A stretch of 64,000 nt of DNA, taken from the NCBI RefSeq assembly GCF_964204645.1, contig NC_134035.1, forward strand, positions 6,076,501 through 6,140,500, given 5' to 3'. This DNA is from Tubulanus polymorphus. Its lineage: Eukaryota > Nemertea > Palaeonemertea > Tubulaniformes > Tubulanidae. A program made the translations under genes and the position numbers. This document shows positions 46,149-60,411 of this stretch, piece by piece. Positions within the stretch are counted from its first letter, which is position 1. Each line of letters starts with the position of its first letter. The notes under the pieces are model-generated. The model was not told the DNA's origin, ran no database searches, and saw only the letters and a program-made list of their open reading frames with translations.

Positions 46149-49100
46149 CCGGATTGATATATGATGTTTATTCACCGAATATCATTGGAGAATATTTTCT
46201 ACGTGGTTTTACAAATATTCGGTACCAGACACCTTTAAGCGATTGTAAAAGCGATTGTAAAAATCGGGGGCCATCAGCACTATTATTTCTAATCTTATTT
46301 AGCGGAATCTCTCGGAATTTAGAGAGTATGGGAGATGTAGTCATTGTTGTAGTGATTGTCACGGTAACACCGCGTGCAATTTGCGTGATATTCAGAGATT
46401 TATAAAAACATTTCAAAATCGATAAATCCATTTATAATTAGAGTATTCTAATCCCGTCATGTGTTGTCGGGATTCGATGCGAAATCTAGATTCTGTTTCC
46501 ATAAATATCACTATTAAGAATCATCGTGAATTCACCAATATCTAAAAACATATAACAATAGCTGATGTTCTATGTCGGGGTCTGGCACGACCCCCAGACC
46601 CCTGCCCTCTCATAGGCTGTTGCTCTTTCGATTTCTATTTGAGATTATTTCGAATGGTTTTCGAGCCATTTTCAAAATAATTACACATTTTCAGCGCCTG
46701 GCTTAATTTATAATGAAGCTCATAAAAAAAACGCTTCAGTCAGGATCAGTCATGATCATTTTGTTTGGTGTTAGATCTTTTGGACCCCGACCTTGTCTAT
46801 TCTTCATTTGGGCCCCGTAAGGACCTTACTCTTGTATATACTGAAGTTAACTATCAGAATCAGTAAATTCTTACTTATCCATGAAATGAATTGTAATCTT
46901 ACCTTAAATAATGACCTTCATTTAGACGAGTGGGAGAGGAGTCTTTGGTTTTCTAAAAAGAAAATCAAATACATATTGATAAACTATTTTGACTATTATA
47001 GATGCGCAATACATTCAATCGCTATGACGCTAGTGGTTCCGTCAGAAAATGGAGACCGAACCGGCGATGACCTTGCTCTACATCTTCAAACGAACTGAAA
47101 CCGATCAAACTGTCAGCGCCTAATGCTGCTAACCTAAACACGCCGTCAAATCGATGACGACACTATTTATTTCAAAACCTTACCAACAAACATCACGATT
47201 CAGTGACGTAGCATGTAGAACAGTCGCCGACCGACTGACTGCAGGTTATCATCGTCCGTCCGTCCATCCGTCGGTGAGGCAGTAGGTCTGTCTTATTCCT
47301 GTCACCAGTACGTATAATGTATATATATTTAGAGAGAGGGATAAACCCACTATTTTCATCATCTCAATTCAGCCAGTACCGACTCTTATGTTAATGATAA
47401 AGCTTCCTCGATCAACCAACCTATAACGTATATTTCCTTCATTTGCATAGTCGGCAAATACCCCGCTGTCAATGGACCAATCCCAAAAACATCGACCAAT
47501 AGAAAACATTTAATCATTTTCGATATAGTAAATATTGAATCACCGATTTTATCATTGAAATGATTATTGTGTAAATTTTAATATTCGAGGTAGGAAAGAG
47601 AAGGGTGCTCTTTCAGATTCTTGAAATACGGATGATCTTTAAATTGAATTCACAACCGAGACAAACATCATAGATTTTGTTAGAAAGGAGAGAGATATTC
47701 AGTGTCTATAACTAACTTATACATCAAATCAAAATCCGATAGGCCTTTAATTCTATCGATTGAATTTATTTTACATTTTCCCTTTTGGTTGTTTGTACGA
47801 AATGTGTTCGACTACATAGGAAAAATTAGCCTACCTTATTAGATATGTTTTGACGTAAGATAAAAGGGAAGCCCTACTCTGCACTCTGGCATAAAATTTT
47901 TACGTTTTGAGCATTTGGTTATATATGAAATGGAAGGACAAATTAAAGCCCTCTAAGAAGAGATACGCATCTCTCGTCCTCCCAGGAACCAGTGATACTG
48001 TCAAAATACACAAAACCGATATAATCCACTTCGATAAGTCCGGAATTATTCGAGTCATTCTCTGATAGCTGCGGAACTTTTAAGAATTTAAGTTGAAAGA
48101 TTGTAGTATACACAGTTAGAGTTTGGCAGAAATCTTTCAATAACATCACCCAACATCAGTCTCATTTCGTCTCCTTTTATTTGTCTCCATAGAATTCGGA
48201 ATTCTTTAAATGTTACAGATTTTGCTGAAAGAACAATCGATATTCTGAAATATTCTGTAGCTGGGACTGTTCAATAACGGTCCAAAGTTTCTAGTGCTCT
48301 TTATGCGTTAATCGTCAGACATGAATTAAAATCGTTTTTAGTTGTTAGAAGAACCAATTAGAATCTAAGAAACGCTCTCACAATACATTGAATCCAATCA
48401 ACATTCTTCACCTGGAAAATTCCAGTTTTTTTGGTTACGGTGCCGGACGGCTTTGGCGCTCGGTTGGTTCCCTGGCTTTTTTCTAAAGGGACCTATTTTT
48501 CATGTTTTTTTTTACGTGATCCCCATTATTTATGCCAATCGTTTTATGCCTTAGCTATTGAAGGAACATTTTCAGTTGTTACAAATTATTCTGTTTGAAC
48601 GAAGACCCGTCTTCAAGCCAATGATGATTTTACGAAATTCATTTAGGTTGATCTTACAAATTTTGCATAAATATTTTCAACTAATGTTTCTGAATGTTGA
48701 CAACCTGTTTAAAATAAGTTTCGGTTCAAATCTGACAAACTTTGTGTCATTTTACAGACTCATTGTTATTTGTTAATCCACCAAAGCCCGTGCCGCGTTT
48801 GAATTGCAGTTACACAGTTCGATATCATCTTTTAATGTAACACACAAACCAAATCTAACTGGTTATAACGGACGAACTCGGAATTCGATGGGTAGCAATA
48901 CAATTCACTAGTACGTTTTTTAGACTCTCTTAGGGTCTGATTTAGGGCGTGGTCTCGTGGTCCGGATCCCTGTCCGGTTCCCAATGAGGTTGCCTTTCTC
49001 AAGACAGAGATAGTTGAAAACTGCAAGTTTGACACTCATTCTCTCGGAATTTGCATCTTCTATGACATACATGTATATCTAAAACTGAGGGCGGACCCCA

Positions 49101-49910
49101 GTCCGGCCTTTGACTTGGCTGATATATCCGAGAAATGTCTTTTCTTTTCATCTGGACCCCGGCCTTTCAATTTTCCTAGATCTTCCCCTGCTCTTATATC
49201 AATTGATTGATTGTTTCTAATTATTCCTTTGGTCCTAGTTTCCGATTGGAGACGTTTTTTATGATAAACTGATCTTTGCAATCTGACGAGATTTCATGTT
49301 CAGTTATAATCGTCGAAATTTGCCCCTCTGCTAAATTTACCGATCTTTATGACTGATTCTTATCGAAGTTCAAAGATATCAAAACCAGTGAATCCAACAG
49401 ACAAAATGTACTCATATAAATATTGTCGTCATAAAACTTCAATCTTCAGAGACGCAAATATAAATCGAGTGCGTACATCGTGCTGCTGGGGAAACTTACA
49501 AGGTTTCATTTACGAATCGTTTTTTGGCAGCTTACAACTTGTTTTCTTGCTTGTGAATTCGAAGAAGCCAAAACAGAGATTTCTTTCAATCTAAGTCATT
49601 CACGCTCGTTTTGTTTCTTTCTTAGAAAATGCCTGGAAAATTTCCAGAGTTTCGAAGAAATTCGTTGTTAGTCATTTTGATGACGGACTTGGAATATCCA
49701 GGACCCGGATACGCGTCAAACTCGACTCAAATTTCTAATTTCTAACTGGCTCCAATAAATATTAAATTTGTTGGATATTCACTTTGAAAATCATAATTTT
49801 TGACAATTTCAATGATTTCGTCAGAATAATTATTCCATGTCAATTAACTTTTGTAAATTAGGTACTTTTATGCAGCATCGTCAATGCGTTATGCTTTATA
49901 ATCGTACCGC
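46149..49910. other. Gene-poor tract, no gene recognised
   Basis: No coding exon could be supported. Two stretches contain GGACCCC-type words (46560-46610, 48950-49170) with no clear repeat structure. Confidence 0.4.
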
Positions 49911-49911
49911 A

Positions 49912-50080
49912 GTTTGGTCAAGCGAAAGTTGCTTATTGTTGACAGAATGAAATCGAATTAGGCGAGATTCGATTCTATGACACGTAGCAAGACAACTTTT
50001 ACTTTGCTCATTGAAAATATTTGGGCCTAATTCGATTTTATTCTGTCAACAATTCTAAGCAAATTTCGCTCGACCAAACA
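49912..50080. repeat. Foldback element with about 50-bp arms
   Basis: The left arm starts GTTTGGTCAAGCGAAAGTTG and runs through TTGACAGAATGAAATCGAAT. The right arm runs ATTCGATTTTATTCTGTCAA through GCTCGACCAAAC. The arms match over roughly 50 bases with a few differences. Non-coding MITE-like unit. Confidence 0.85.
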
Positions 50081-50627
50081 TCATATACATGTACAGTATT
50101 CACGTTTTATCGCAAAGCTTTTTCTGGAAATCATACATGATATGACTTTTACCAAAAATTCATAAATTGAATTTTTGCTTTTACACAGGTGATAACCATT
50201 TCACGTAAGTCTCGTAAGAGATTGTCCGGTCCCAAGAGTGTTCACTGTAATCATTTAGTCTCCTGATGATACGAGCTTCACTGAAAGTTGCATTGTTCAA
50301 ACTGACTGGTTACTATCATTTGAACATAATTAGTTGAGGGGTTACCACCCTGGGGGAACCTGAGCCACATTCAGTTATTATATATTTTACATATTGGACA
50401 CCATATCGAAACAATGGTAAACCAGGAATTCAGTGACAACAAATTCGAGATTTTAGACGATCTTCCGACGGTAAAATTTGTGAGGTTTTGGTTAAAGCCC
50501 AACGGTTCCGTTAACCACTAAACCAACAACTGGTCCTTTATCCTAAATGTATTCAAATAATTAGCTCGGAAATTAGCACTTGAGAATGAGACCATCTAAT
50601 AACACTAAAAGTGTGATTCACTTGTAT

Positions 50628-50740
50628 TTCACCTGATGAGGTGGGAAATCACCTCACCTGATGAGGGGATATCACTTCACCTGATAAGATATCACCTCAC
50701 CTGATGAGGGAAGAGATCACCTATCCTGATGTGGGGATGT
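50628..50740. repeat. Short tandem repeat (ATCACCTCACCTGATGAGG)
   Basis: About five irregular copies of CACCTGATGAGG joined by GATATCAC or AATCAC spacers. Confidence 0.75.
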
Positions 50741-51752
50741 CATCTAAAAAATCGTTAAGTGTCAATGGACTGGTTATACTCATTAGAAATCATATCTATA
50801 TTGGCATCTGCTGTTCTGGATTTTCAGTTACCTGAACTCTCTCAACTCTCAGTTTATCTTATGTGATACATTAAGCGAATATATTTCCAGACATCAATGT
50901 GTTGTGCATCCATAGATTATGTTTTTGACTTTTTTAAGTTTTAGGTTGGTTTTCATTTTTAAAGAATTGAAACGTTTTTGCGATGGGTTTTTTTCATTAA
51001 CGCAGTGGATACATGTGAACGATCTAAGCCATATCTAAATACTGAAATTAATGTTACCGATTATGGCATAGTTAGAAATTGGCAAACAGCTGGAATGACT
51101 CGATATTGATATGATTGATCATTCGTATAAACAAATGAAAAGAAAATTAAATGGTTTTTTCTGTTTTTTAATTTCAATGTAATTTTATGATTTCTATTCT
51201 ATTCTGCTTCTTTGTGATTGAACCACACGATGGGGGCTGTGTCATTTGAAAAGTCGTTTTGAATTGTGCGCTGTTCTGGTTAGAGAAAAGCAAGTGCTGC
51301 CATTGCCGTGACGTAACTGGTGCTGACATCTGTAAGCAGTTTTCCGCACCGATTTCAATGTTTCGGCGGCATTCGAAAAGATTTGCTATAAATTCAAACT
51401 TATTCAAATACAGTCCAAAACGAAGCCAACATTTGGACGATGAAAAACACATTGTTAGATTTTGTATTTTGGTGATTTATTATGTTAGGGCTTTGACGTA
51501 CTGGTATTTGTTTTTAAGAAAAATGATTGTCGTGTTCAAGGCCACATAAGCTGGCGTTGATGGCATTGAAATGGATATCATTTGACTGTAGTTGACAATT
51601 CTTTACTATAAACTTAGACAGCTTTCGTTTATTCTATTATTAAAAGTATATAAAGGTGGTTTTTCGAATGAGCTAAGAAATCTTCCCTGTTTATGGAGTC
51701 TGTTGGAAGTTTCCTCTAAAAAGTTCAATTTCTATCCACGTTCCAGGGTTAT

Positions 51753-51931
51753 CTGAGTTGAACCTCGTTAATAAGATCCTGTTTAAGATGAAATTCGTTT
51801 ATTACGATGATTTCCAGCACGTCCCAGCTAAGATATTTATGTCAATCAAGATTTGGATAATTCGAAACCCTCGTTTAATACGACAATTTCACTTTAGCCC
51901 ACAAGATTCGTATTAATGAGTTCCCACTGTA
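51753..51931. repeat. pogo/Tigger-like MITE
   Basis: Left end AGTTGAACCTCGTTAATAAG. Right end CGTATTAATGAGTTCCCACT then GTA is its inverse in pattern (CAGTGGGAACTCATTAATACG). AACCTCG after CAGT is typical of pogo/Tigger-type inverted repeats. About 180 bp, no transposase. Confidence 0.6.
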
Positions 51932-52379
51932 TTGATTCTACCATTCACTAAATTCCTTTTCAATTGTTTCATGTCGCGCCATTCTTTCCCGGTGTCTCGT
52001 ACAGTATATTCATATTTCATATCTCTACTGTCATTGATAAATTCTTCTATATCGATGATCAGTGCGCGAATGTTGCGCGCCCACGCAGTTTATCGAAGAT
52101 CGTTTTAATTCATTCATTCACCACCAACAGTAGCAGCACTTTCACTACTGGTGCTAATGTAATAAACCACTTTTAACCGATTTCATACCCAGCGGTTACC
52201 CGCCGTGTGTTCTATCGCATTTTGCTGCCGCGGCATCGAATATTCGATCGATCACACGTGATACAAAATGTGCGTGAATACAAATTAATTCATCGGATCA
52301 GATTTGAGTTAAAGGTTGTAGTTCAATAATCATATACCACCCACGTAAACGGTTCCGGCCTTGAACTGGAACAATGATC

Positions 52380-52930
52380 AGATATTCTGGATCAGGCCAT
52401 CAATCGCTGGCCAGATGGACGGACTCTTCCGGATAGTACTGGTCATTGGTATGTTGCTGTTACCGCATGGTTTCAGCCCATCGATAATATTGATTGATTC
52501 CGTCCAGCAGACAGTCACAGCAGTCACACTGTCTGGAAGCACAGACAGAGATGCAGTAATACCATTCATCTACTGACATCATTCAAACTCTGACTTGGTA
52601 GCTTTTATCAGTGAGGATAAGTTGCCGAGGCTATACTTGGCTATTTGAATTTGAGGATAACCCTTGAATAATGATAAGTGGTCGTCGCAGTAAGCTTGTA
52701 CAATCCAGACCCAGGTCCAGAAGCGATGGACGATGAAATGGCTGCCCTCAATAAAGAATCCCTGTATTACATCAACCAGGAGGAATACCGGAAAAAGACT
52801 TGCCTCATTCAGGGAGGTGATCTAAATGGTAGAAATGACTTTTTATGGCATGATTTGAGACATGACGTCATAGGCGGAATTTTCCTGATGAGTTATTTAT
52901 TCATAATATACTTAATCGATTATTCATCTT
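52380..52930 (+). other. Candidate exon fragments, unassigned
   Basis: Two adjacent protein-like stretches. At 52381-52515 a frame with no stop reads ILDQAINRWPDGRTLPDSTG then HWYVAVTAWFQP and stops. At 52678-52932 another reads SLYNPDPGPEAMDDEMAALN, then KESLYYINQEEYRKK and CLIQGG, with a possible donor GGAG|GTGATC at 52818. Residue usage is more protein-like than elsewhere in the tract, but no family is recognised, the acceptors are weak and overlapping frames are also open. Confidence 0.25.
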
Positions 52931-55900
52931 AGTGTTCCAACCGAACGACAAAGCTTCACGTCTCAAGTGGCTTTGGCCTCGTTGTATGGTAATCGAGTTG
53001 TTAGTTATTCACGATTGTTTTGCAATGAAAGTATTGGTAAATAAGTAGTTTTCATCGCTAAACTCAAAAATGATAGCAACTACAAAGACTGGTAGTACAG
53101 GAGAGCGAGTGAGTCACAAACCCAGATGTTCGAGACGAACACGTAGCATTTGTACAGTGATTAATTTGAGCGCTGTATTGTTTGATGAGGGGGCGAAATT
53201 TGCTGACTTTATCAAAAATTATGGCGGCCGGCAACCCAAATTGATAATTCTATATTTAAAAACGAATTCCCACGTACCGGTAATAAACATTTATATAATC
53301 ACAGACATGAGCACTGATACATTAAATGATACTGTTATCGATACATTTGATACGTTCTCTTATCAGATACTGAATCCATGCAAAACAATTCAGAACAAGT
53401 AAATTCTTCTTTCTATCGGTATACAAAATTACGAATTTGAACAGCCAGCAACGGTGAAGAACTATCTGAGTATATATAGCCTATTGCGTTGAAGAGTCTT
53501 CAAAACGCTGAAAAGTATTCACAATGGCTTTGATTTGAATTGCTATTGCGAAATGAATTTAAAAACGACTTACAGTTTCGTTGTAATAACGCATGTAATC
53601 CGCTGCTGATCGAACAGCTGCTGTTGCTGTCTGTATCGCAGTACACATGTACGCCGTTACGGCAGACGCTACATTCATTCATAAATTTTATTATAATCAA
53701 CGCGCCATTCATGAAAATCATGTTAATGATCCCAGCCATCTGATTGGTCGATGTTGGTCGCCTACGTATGCTTACGTTGATATTTTTACGATGTAGGTCA
53801 AGTTTTACAAGCGAAAAACGTGTCACGCAAACTAACAGGCCGACTTGACAAGTGAGACAGAGCTAGCAAAATCGGCGCAATATTGCATTAACGGTTGATA
53901 TTGAGCCAAATGTCAACGTACACATTACGCCATTACGCATGTGTCTGGCTGGGAGTAGATTATTGAGTTAGATACTACTATTCGCGCGACAGCCTTGTTA
54001 GTTCAGTTATGATTATTTACTTGTGTCAATCTTCTTATTCTTAGTAACTTCGAAGAATTGAGATTATTTACTGATAACAACAATAACAACCTCGTCTCAT
54101 CCTCAATGATTTCAGAGATTTTTTGTCATTAGACAACATTTGGACATCATAAAATGTGTCAACGACACGTGTAGTAATCAGCAAATAACACGTGTTCATC
54201 AAGTGCTTCATCGTCATCTGTATGAAATCTATGAGTTTTGTTTGTTCATGAGTTTCTACTGAGATGAATACAATATATGTAGAAGAGCAGTCATTCGGAA
54301 GAACTTCAATCTACATTTTAAAGATTTCTACATCTAATGCTGAGTTCTACGAGCAATCATCTCAATGATTTCTTGTAGCTGAGTTGTACTTGGGAAGACA
54401 AACGCTGAATTCAATCTAGCAAGATGTCAATTTCTTTGAAGAGCAGAGCTCTGATTTGGACATTGGTGATATTCTCTGAACAATGGAGAAAGTGTACTCC
54501 AAGGAGAAAGTATGGTGCCTCATGGTTTCAAACAATCTCTCTACATAGAAGATGTTCTTGACCTCATGGAACCCTTCCACTGTCTTTATTCACTTGACTA
54601 TCCACTTTATGAACCACAGCTGTAGATTTGAGGACAATGGTCAATAACTTGAATAATGTCTAGGATTTGAGGGTTAGGATTAACAATCCAACCGGAGTAT
54701 GATCCTACAAGATTTTTAACTTTACACAGAATCTTTTAGACATGACTTCAACCGTTGGTGAAACACTCCGAGTCCGTGTTGTGTCTATATATTGAGAAAT
54801 CATTCATTCCGACTATTATAACGTCCAATCAATAAATCAGTAGCTTCAATGAAACTTATCGGACTTCATCTTTCTATCATTGCGGGATCCTCTAAATTTT
54901 ACTTCAACATTACTGGTGTGAACCCCTTCATTATTTTTACCACACTTCGGAAGATAGTGAATTTGTCTAAGAGTGTTAAATGTCACGGAAGACGTCGTTC
55001 TGTTTGTCAACTTTGTCATCAAAACAAACTTGCTTTAACCTGCGACCTATTTGATTTCTCATCGGAATTGAATGTCAAATGTTTCAATGTTCTGTTATGG
55101 ATAATAACCACTTGTGTCCTTCGACAAACTAATCATTCATTCAAGGATCGAATCATTTACGTATGAACAAAATATTTTCGTGAAATGCTTTTTAGAATGA
55201 AACGCATTCCACAGCCATAATGTATAATTCAAAAAACGACTTCAGCCTCGACATTTCAGAATCAAACTAAGTGATAAGATAAGTGATAAATACCAAACGT
55301 GTTTTACCATACGGAAGCGATTATTAGAAATCAATCAAAACTTACCATAAAGTATCGATGCTTATCACGCGTTGAATACTAAAGTAATCCTCGAGTATAG
55401 ATAAGTTGTAAATAAGTAGTGATAAGTCACCGTTGAGAAAGTCAATGTTTATCAACACACCGTAACATCTTAATTATACCCGGTAAACATCAGTTCAAAA
55501 TCGAAGTCGCCTTCAATGATTCGTCTAATATCTACAACCAATGATCAACTAGAGCGTATACGATCACCGTCTCAGTAACGCGTTAACGACCATGTGTTTA
55601 TAGCGTCTGTGTTTTCTACGTGAGACTCGACACAAAAAATTTCATTCATAAAATCCGCTATTGTTGAGAGCGAGCGCTCGGTGAATGGACGCCCACGCAG
55701 CCCGTACCGACGCCTACGCGCGCGCCATATCAGATCATTCACGTTTAAAAGGTCGGAGTTTACACACTACCAGACGTTCGAGCGCTGATTGGTCAAACCG
55801 GTCGCATAATTTATACGCTTATTTTAGAAAAATAGCATCGTTGTCATAGTAACGAGTATGTAGGGCCCGAATGCTTCATTGCGCGCTTTCTGAAACAGCA

Positions 55901-56659
55901 TCGATTTTAGATGACATTTCTTCTACCGTGTACTGCGGAATTTTCCCCGCATTTTGCACTTTCCAGGATATTATCTCCTGCACCACGCATATCCCCCAAT
56001 TTTCCCGAAATATCGACAGATTCTCCTGAGAAACTTTTACTAATTAAATTTCCTAAATGTCTTCGTTCAGTCAGTCGGATAAACGACGACCCTTTTACCT
56101 TTTAACTAATCAATCTGTGTGTGAAGTTTCCAGTTTATGTGTAGGCTCATCGGTACGATATCGCCGTACTAAATGTCACAAAGTGACAGAAATGCGGCAC
56201 TTTTTGTAATTTCTGATATATTCATGAATTTACCAGGAATTTCCATTTATTCTCAGTGAGCTCCACAACTCACCCTACGCATGATTAGTAAAACCCACTA
56301 TAATCATTTCTAGTTACATTCTCTCGTACCGGGAAACGCCTAAAGGAGAAAAAACCGAAAAACTTCCCCACTAACAAACTAAACATGTCGGCAATTACCT
56401 AGTTCTTCCCTCATCATGACATTTACTGTAGAATTCCTCAATTTGTGGTAAATACCAGTTTTGCTGGATCAGAAAATGCGGGGAAAACTATATTTTTCCT
56501 GATTAGCTGAATTGTGAGGAATGTCATGTCTTGACATTCCAGAGGTATCTCACAATACCCTACCCCAACTATATGTGACCAAATTTGACTTGGGTCTAGT
56601 CAAATTTGGTCCGTACCTAGTTTTAGAGTGCGTTCACACGTAAATAACTAAACGCGTTA

Positions 56660-56860
56660 CTAATCCAATTCAATTATTCCTATTAAGGGCATTGTGGTTT
56701 TGACCCGTGTTAAAATCTAGTCGACATGGGCCAAGTTTGGCCCAACCAAAGTGACGGACCAGACCCGTATCAACTAGACACAGGCCCATCATTGATAGGC
56801 ACCAGTGCGAACCCGTTGCCTATAGGCTGCCACGGGTCAAATTTGGCCCTGGTAAAAAAG
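56660..56860. repeat. Possible foldback element with TTTGGCCC words
   Basis: Words TTTTGACCCGTG, GGGCCAAGTTTGGCCCAA and GCCACGGGTCAAATTTGGCC occur in inverted order, so the block can fold on itself. The borders are unclear. Confidence 0.35.
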
Positions 56861-57604
56861 ATAGTTATTTCCCCCTGTCACAATCAGCCCCACGCACAAC
56901 CATCACTATACCACGCACTAATCACACACGCAAAACGCAATATTTGTGACAATACAACACTCTAGTTGAATTGTAAACATTGTAGTACGAGGGATAATAA
57001 TTTATTCCAATCACTCGTACGTCAAATGCATCGTGTTTGTTTGCGTAGGTGACTTTGGCTCGTCATCAACGTTTTAGGTGAAATAACCTACACTATTTAC
57101 TGATTTCAGTTCACTCCAGGCAATCAATGAATGACAGGTGATCTGTTTTTCTTTATGGGGAAGATGACTGAGAAGCGAGATGGATCAATATTTAAATCAG
57201 TCGGTGTATTAACCACGACGACTCCAGTTCTATTAAACGCCTTGCATTTCACATTTGGCAAAAAGGCAAAAACATCAACAAAACGGAAAAAAATTCAACC
57301 GAAAATGGTGACTGACTTCAAAGAATCAATTCTGTAAAAAGTTACTAATGACTACGTGCCAACTTAGAAGCGAAGAGTGATCCAGAAGTTGGGAAATAGT
57401 TCGCTTTCAATGCAGTAAAATCCAATATTTGTGTTTCAGAAATCTTCTTCATTCATGATGTTACATTTTGATTCTAAGAGTTTTTGAAGAAGCCAATTTT
57501 AACCCTCTCGAATACCCTTGAGAGCAACTATGCATAGTTACTGTTTATTCTAGTCAACTCAATTTGATGTGTAAATTTCAACTCTCTTTTTTATTTCAAT
57601 GACG

Positions 57605-57785
57605 CTTTTAGGGGCGGATCCAGAAATTTGAGCAGGGGGGGGGGGGGCGTCAAGCAAAGTGTTTTCCCAGATTTAGTATTTAATATTTCAATGAGAATAC
57701 TAATTTCTTGCAGACGCCAAAACAGCAACACGTAAAGCGGGGGGGGGGAGGGGGCATCGGGACCCCTAACCCCCCTTGGATAATT
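57605..57785. repeat. Poly-G bounded repeat block
   Basis: Starts GGGGCGGATCCAGAAATTTG with a G12 run and has a second block of G runs near 57739 ending CCCCTAACCCCCC. Similar GGATCC and G-rich words occur at 44370-44500 and 58805-58860. Confidence 0.4.
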
Positions 57786-58863
57786 ATCGTTCATTTCAGT
57801 GAATTCCTTCCAATCATTTCAGACAATGCTAAAAGAACCCTTGCTCCTTTTTGGTTCGTGGACCAAAATATTAGTAAATTAACCTATAATCGATGGAACA
57901 CATTTCAGAAGATACCGATACACGTTTTATGGCCGGCGTACATTTCTAATCGAAATATTTAGGCTACAGCAGAAAAAAATACAAGATACAAGTCATTTTT
58001 GGCCCGCGTCAAATTTGGTACGATCGTTTCAAAGTAACGCATTTCACTCCTGTTGAAGAAGTGTAAAAGTTACGCAAAGTTTTGATTGGTCGGTTCGTTC
58101 TTAGACACCTACTACTAAACAGCGTATACTAGGAAAACAAAGGATCGGAGAGTATAAGAGACCAAGTTCAAGGTTATGTTTGTTTTGAGTAAAGTAAAAT
58201 AAAGTGTCAACAAATACACACTATGAAGGCCATTCCTCCTCTATCCGATTCTCGTATTACTGACAAATTCATTTTTTACAATATGTTTGAACTTACAAAA
58301 TGTTCTGTTCCGAGTTGGTTGCCTTTAATGGTGTGACATTCGCTTCACTAAACTAGAATAGGAATGTTTATGGCATATGAACTTGTTTTTCGACTCTTCT
58401 CTGATGGTATCAAAATATCCCGCTTCCGATTTTGAATCGCTTTAGGTTTATCCTTAGACATATTTTCCATTCCTCAATTTATGAGGTTTCTTTTTATTAT
58501 TTTCGGAATCAACAAACTTCCATATATAACCTCACGGCTTCGTGTGGTTCAAAATAAAATGTTTTTTTTTTTCAATTTGTCGCACGTGGAATCATCTGAG
58601 AATTGAAATATTTTTAGTAATTGAATTGTATATATACATATAACTTGTTACTACAACTGCGGAGCTGGGGATCTTTCTAAATCACATTAACCCAAAATAC
58701 ACAACGGTAGGTTAAACGGAATTTGAACTCACAGCTAAATCTGTGAACCTAGATCAAAATTTAACACAAAAATGCTCATTCACGGGCGTAATTCCCATTT
58801 AAAATACGTGGGTCGGACCTAGTATTGGAATTCTTTGGGGGGGGGGGGTGCAGGGAATCCCGA

Positions 58864-58911
58864 AAAAGGGCAGTTCTATTTGATATAACAATAATTTTGT
58901 AAAAAGGGCAC
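58864..58911. repeat. Dispersed repeat family H, inverted copy
   Basis: AAAAAGGGCAGTTCTATTTG then AAAAAGGGCAC, the reverse complement of the signature at 5170-5275 and 22890-22936. Confidence 0.5.
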
Positions 58912-60411
58912 TATTACTAAAACCCACTAAATACGGCCCTAAACACATAAATCGTCCATATGAATTTGGCCCTGACATAGTTGTGAACTGAGTCGATTGT
59001 CACAAATTGGAACACGGAAATATTTACACGAGTTTAGCCCACATTGATCTCTCGAATTATAAAGAAAACCTAAAGAAATGAGTCATCCTCTCCGTGAGAT
59101 CTGACAGCAGAATGAAATCCGATTGTCATGGAAAATAACACTCGTTTCAAGCTGACGTTGTTTAGGATTTCTAGGTTGGCCACCTACTCGAGTACACTAT
59201 GACATTTAGTGCTCATCACGAGGACTGAGACAGCGGCGTACTGAATGTGATGGACTCTACATCGAAAAATTAACCGCGGAAAGTCATCGCTATAAAAAAC
59301 CACCAAATGACCCAGTTTCATAATTCAGATTAAATTCAGATTTCACTTATTGATAATTTGAAGTGAAGTCCTAGTTAACTCCAACTTGTAGCTACATGGT
59401 ATTAGATCAAAATATTTCACAATTAAAACTGCAATGGAAAACTAATGTATTGATTAGGAAACTAGCATCATCGAATCAATATGCCTAGATCTCCTAATGT
59501 CAAACCAACCCATACCCAACCCATCGGAAAAACCTATATTCAAACATTTTATTGAAATGAAAGAAAACCTTCATATGAAGCTTTTCTATCAGTTTATTAG
59601 TATATCAGTATATTGGATTATCGATCGATTGAGCGATCAGCTGTGTTACCGTCTCGTCGTTAAAATGAAATATATATGCATCGATCAAAATAATGCCTTA
59701 TATAATCATCAAAATGAGCAAGGAGTGGTTGGTATACAGAAAACAACAGCTGTTTACAACACTTTATACACAATATATACTGAATCCACCCCGCCCCGTA
59801 TAGTATAGTATATATAAACACCCCCGCCTGGCCTGTCCCCGATACACATATACCGTATTATATATATGATATGATAATGGGACATGTGAAATCCTGCGGT
59901 ACTGATCCTCGCCGCTTACTGCGTGTGGGGACAACATTACTTAGGTCGATGTGCCGAAGTCAATCTTCCATCGATTATAATTTGACTCAAAAACCACGTA
60001 ACTCCGAGTATATCAGTCCTTTCTATAGCTCTTGAACATAGAATAATTCCATCGTGTCGTTATATTTAGGATTAATTGGGACCAGTGCACTTGGTTTGAG
60101 AGTTTCGTGTTTTTAATTAATCAATTATTTTAGAAATAACGTTGTCTGAGCATTCTGACTGTATTCGTTTTAGAGTATCATTACTGTATACAGATCTGAA
60201 GTAACAACTCGCTGACTGTAACAACTGACGAGTGCTCACGATATTCGATAGATTCTCTTAGGAATAAAATTCTGCAACATTTCCTGACTGCATGCACCTC
60301 CTAAGAAACATAACACCGTACACAGTTTTTCTCCAGACTCGGCAGTTGAAAAATGCTCTTGACCTCGTAACACACTAGCGCTGTGTAGTGACACACTGAG
60401 ATAGCGCGTTC

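Larger units (their letters stand above)
52931..60411. other. Gene-poor tract, no gene recognised
   Basis: Open frames at 53070-53402, 53500-53826, 54849-55166 and 59497-59808 lack recognisable domains. At 55670-55800 there is a CpG-rich patch (GAGCGAGCGCTCGG, GCGCGCGCC) followed by ATTGGTCA and AATTTATA, possibly a promoter. G runs occur near 57635, 57739 and 58840. A 12-bp perfect inverted repeat, ACCAAATTTGAC/GTCAAATTTGGT, lies at 56578-56610. Confidence 0.4.

Noticed and set aside
54849-55166. 105-codon plus-strand frame
   Set aside because: No domain and AT-driven composition. Open frames of this length are expected by chance in a tract this size.
57600-58860. G-quadruplex regulatory elements at the G runs
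   Set aside because: The runs are homopolymers inside dispersed repeats and not spaced G-tracts at a promoter. They may also be sequencing-length errors.
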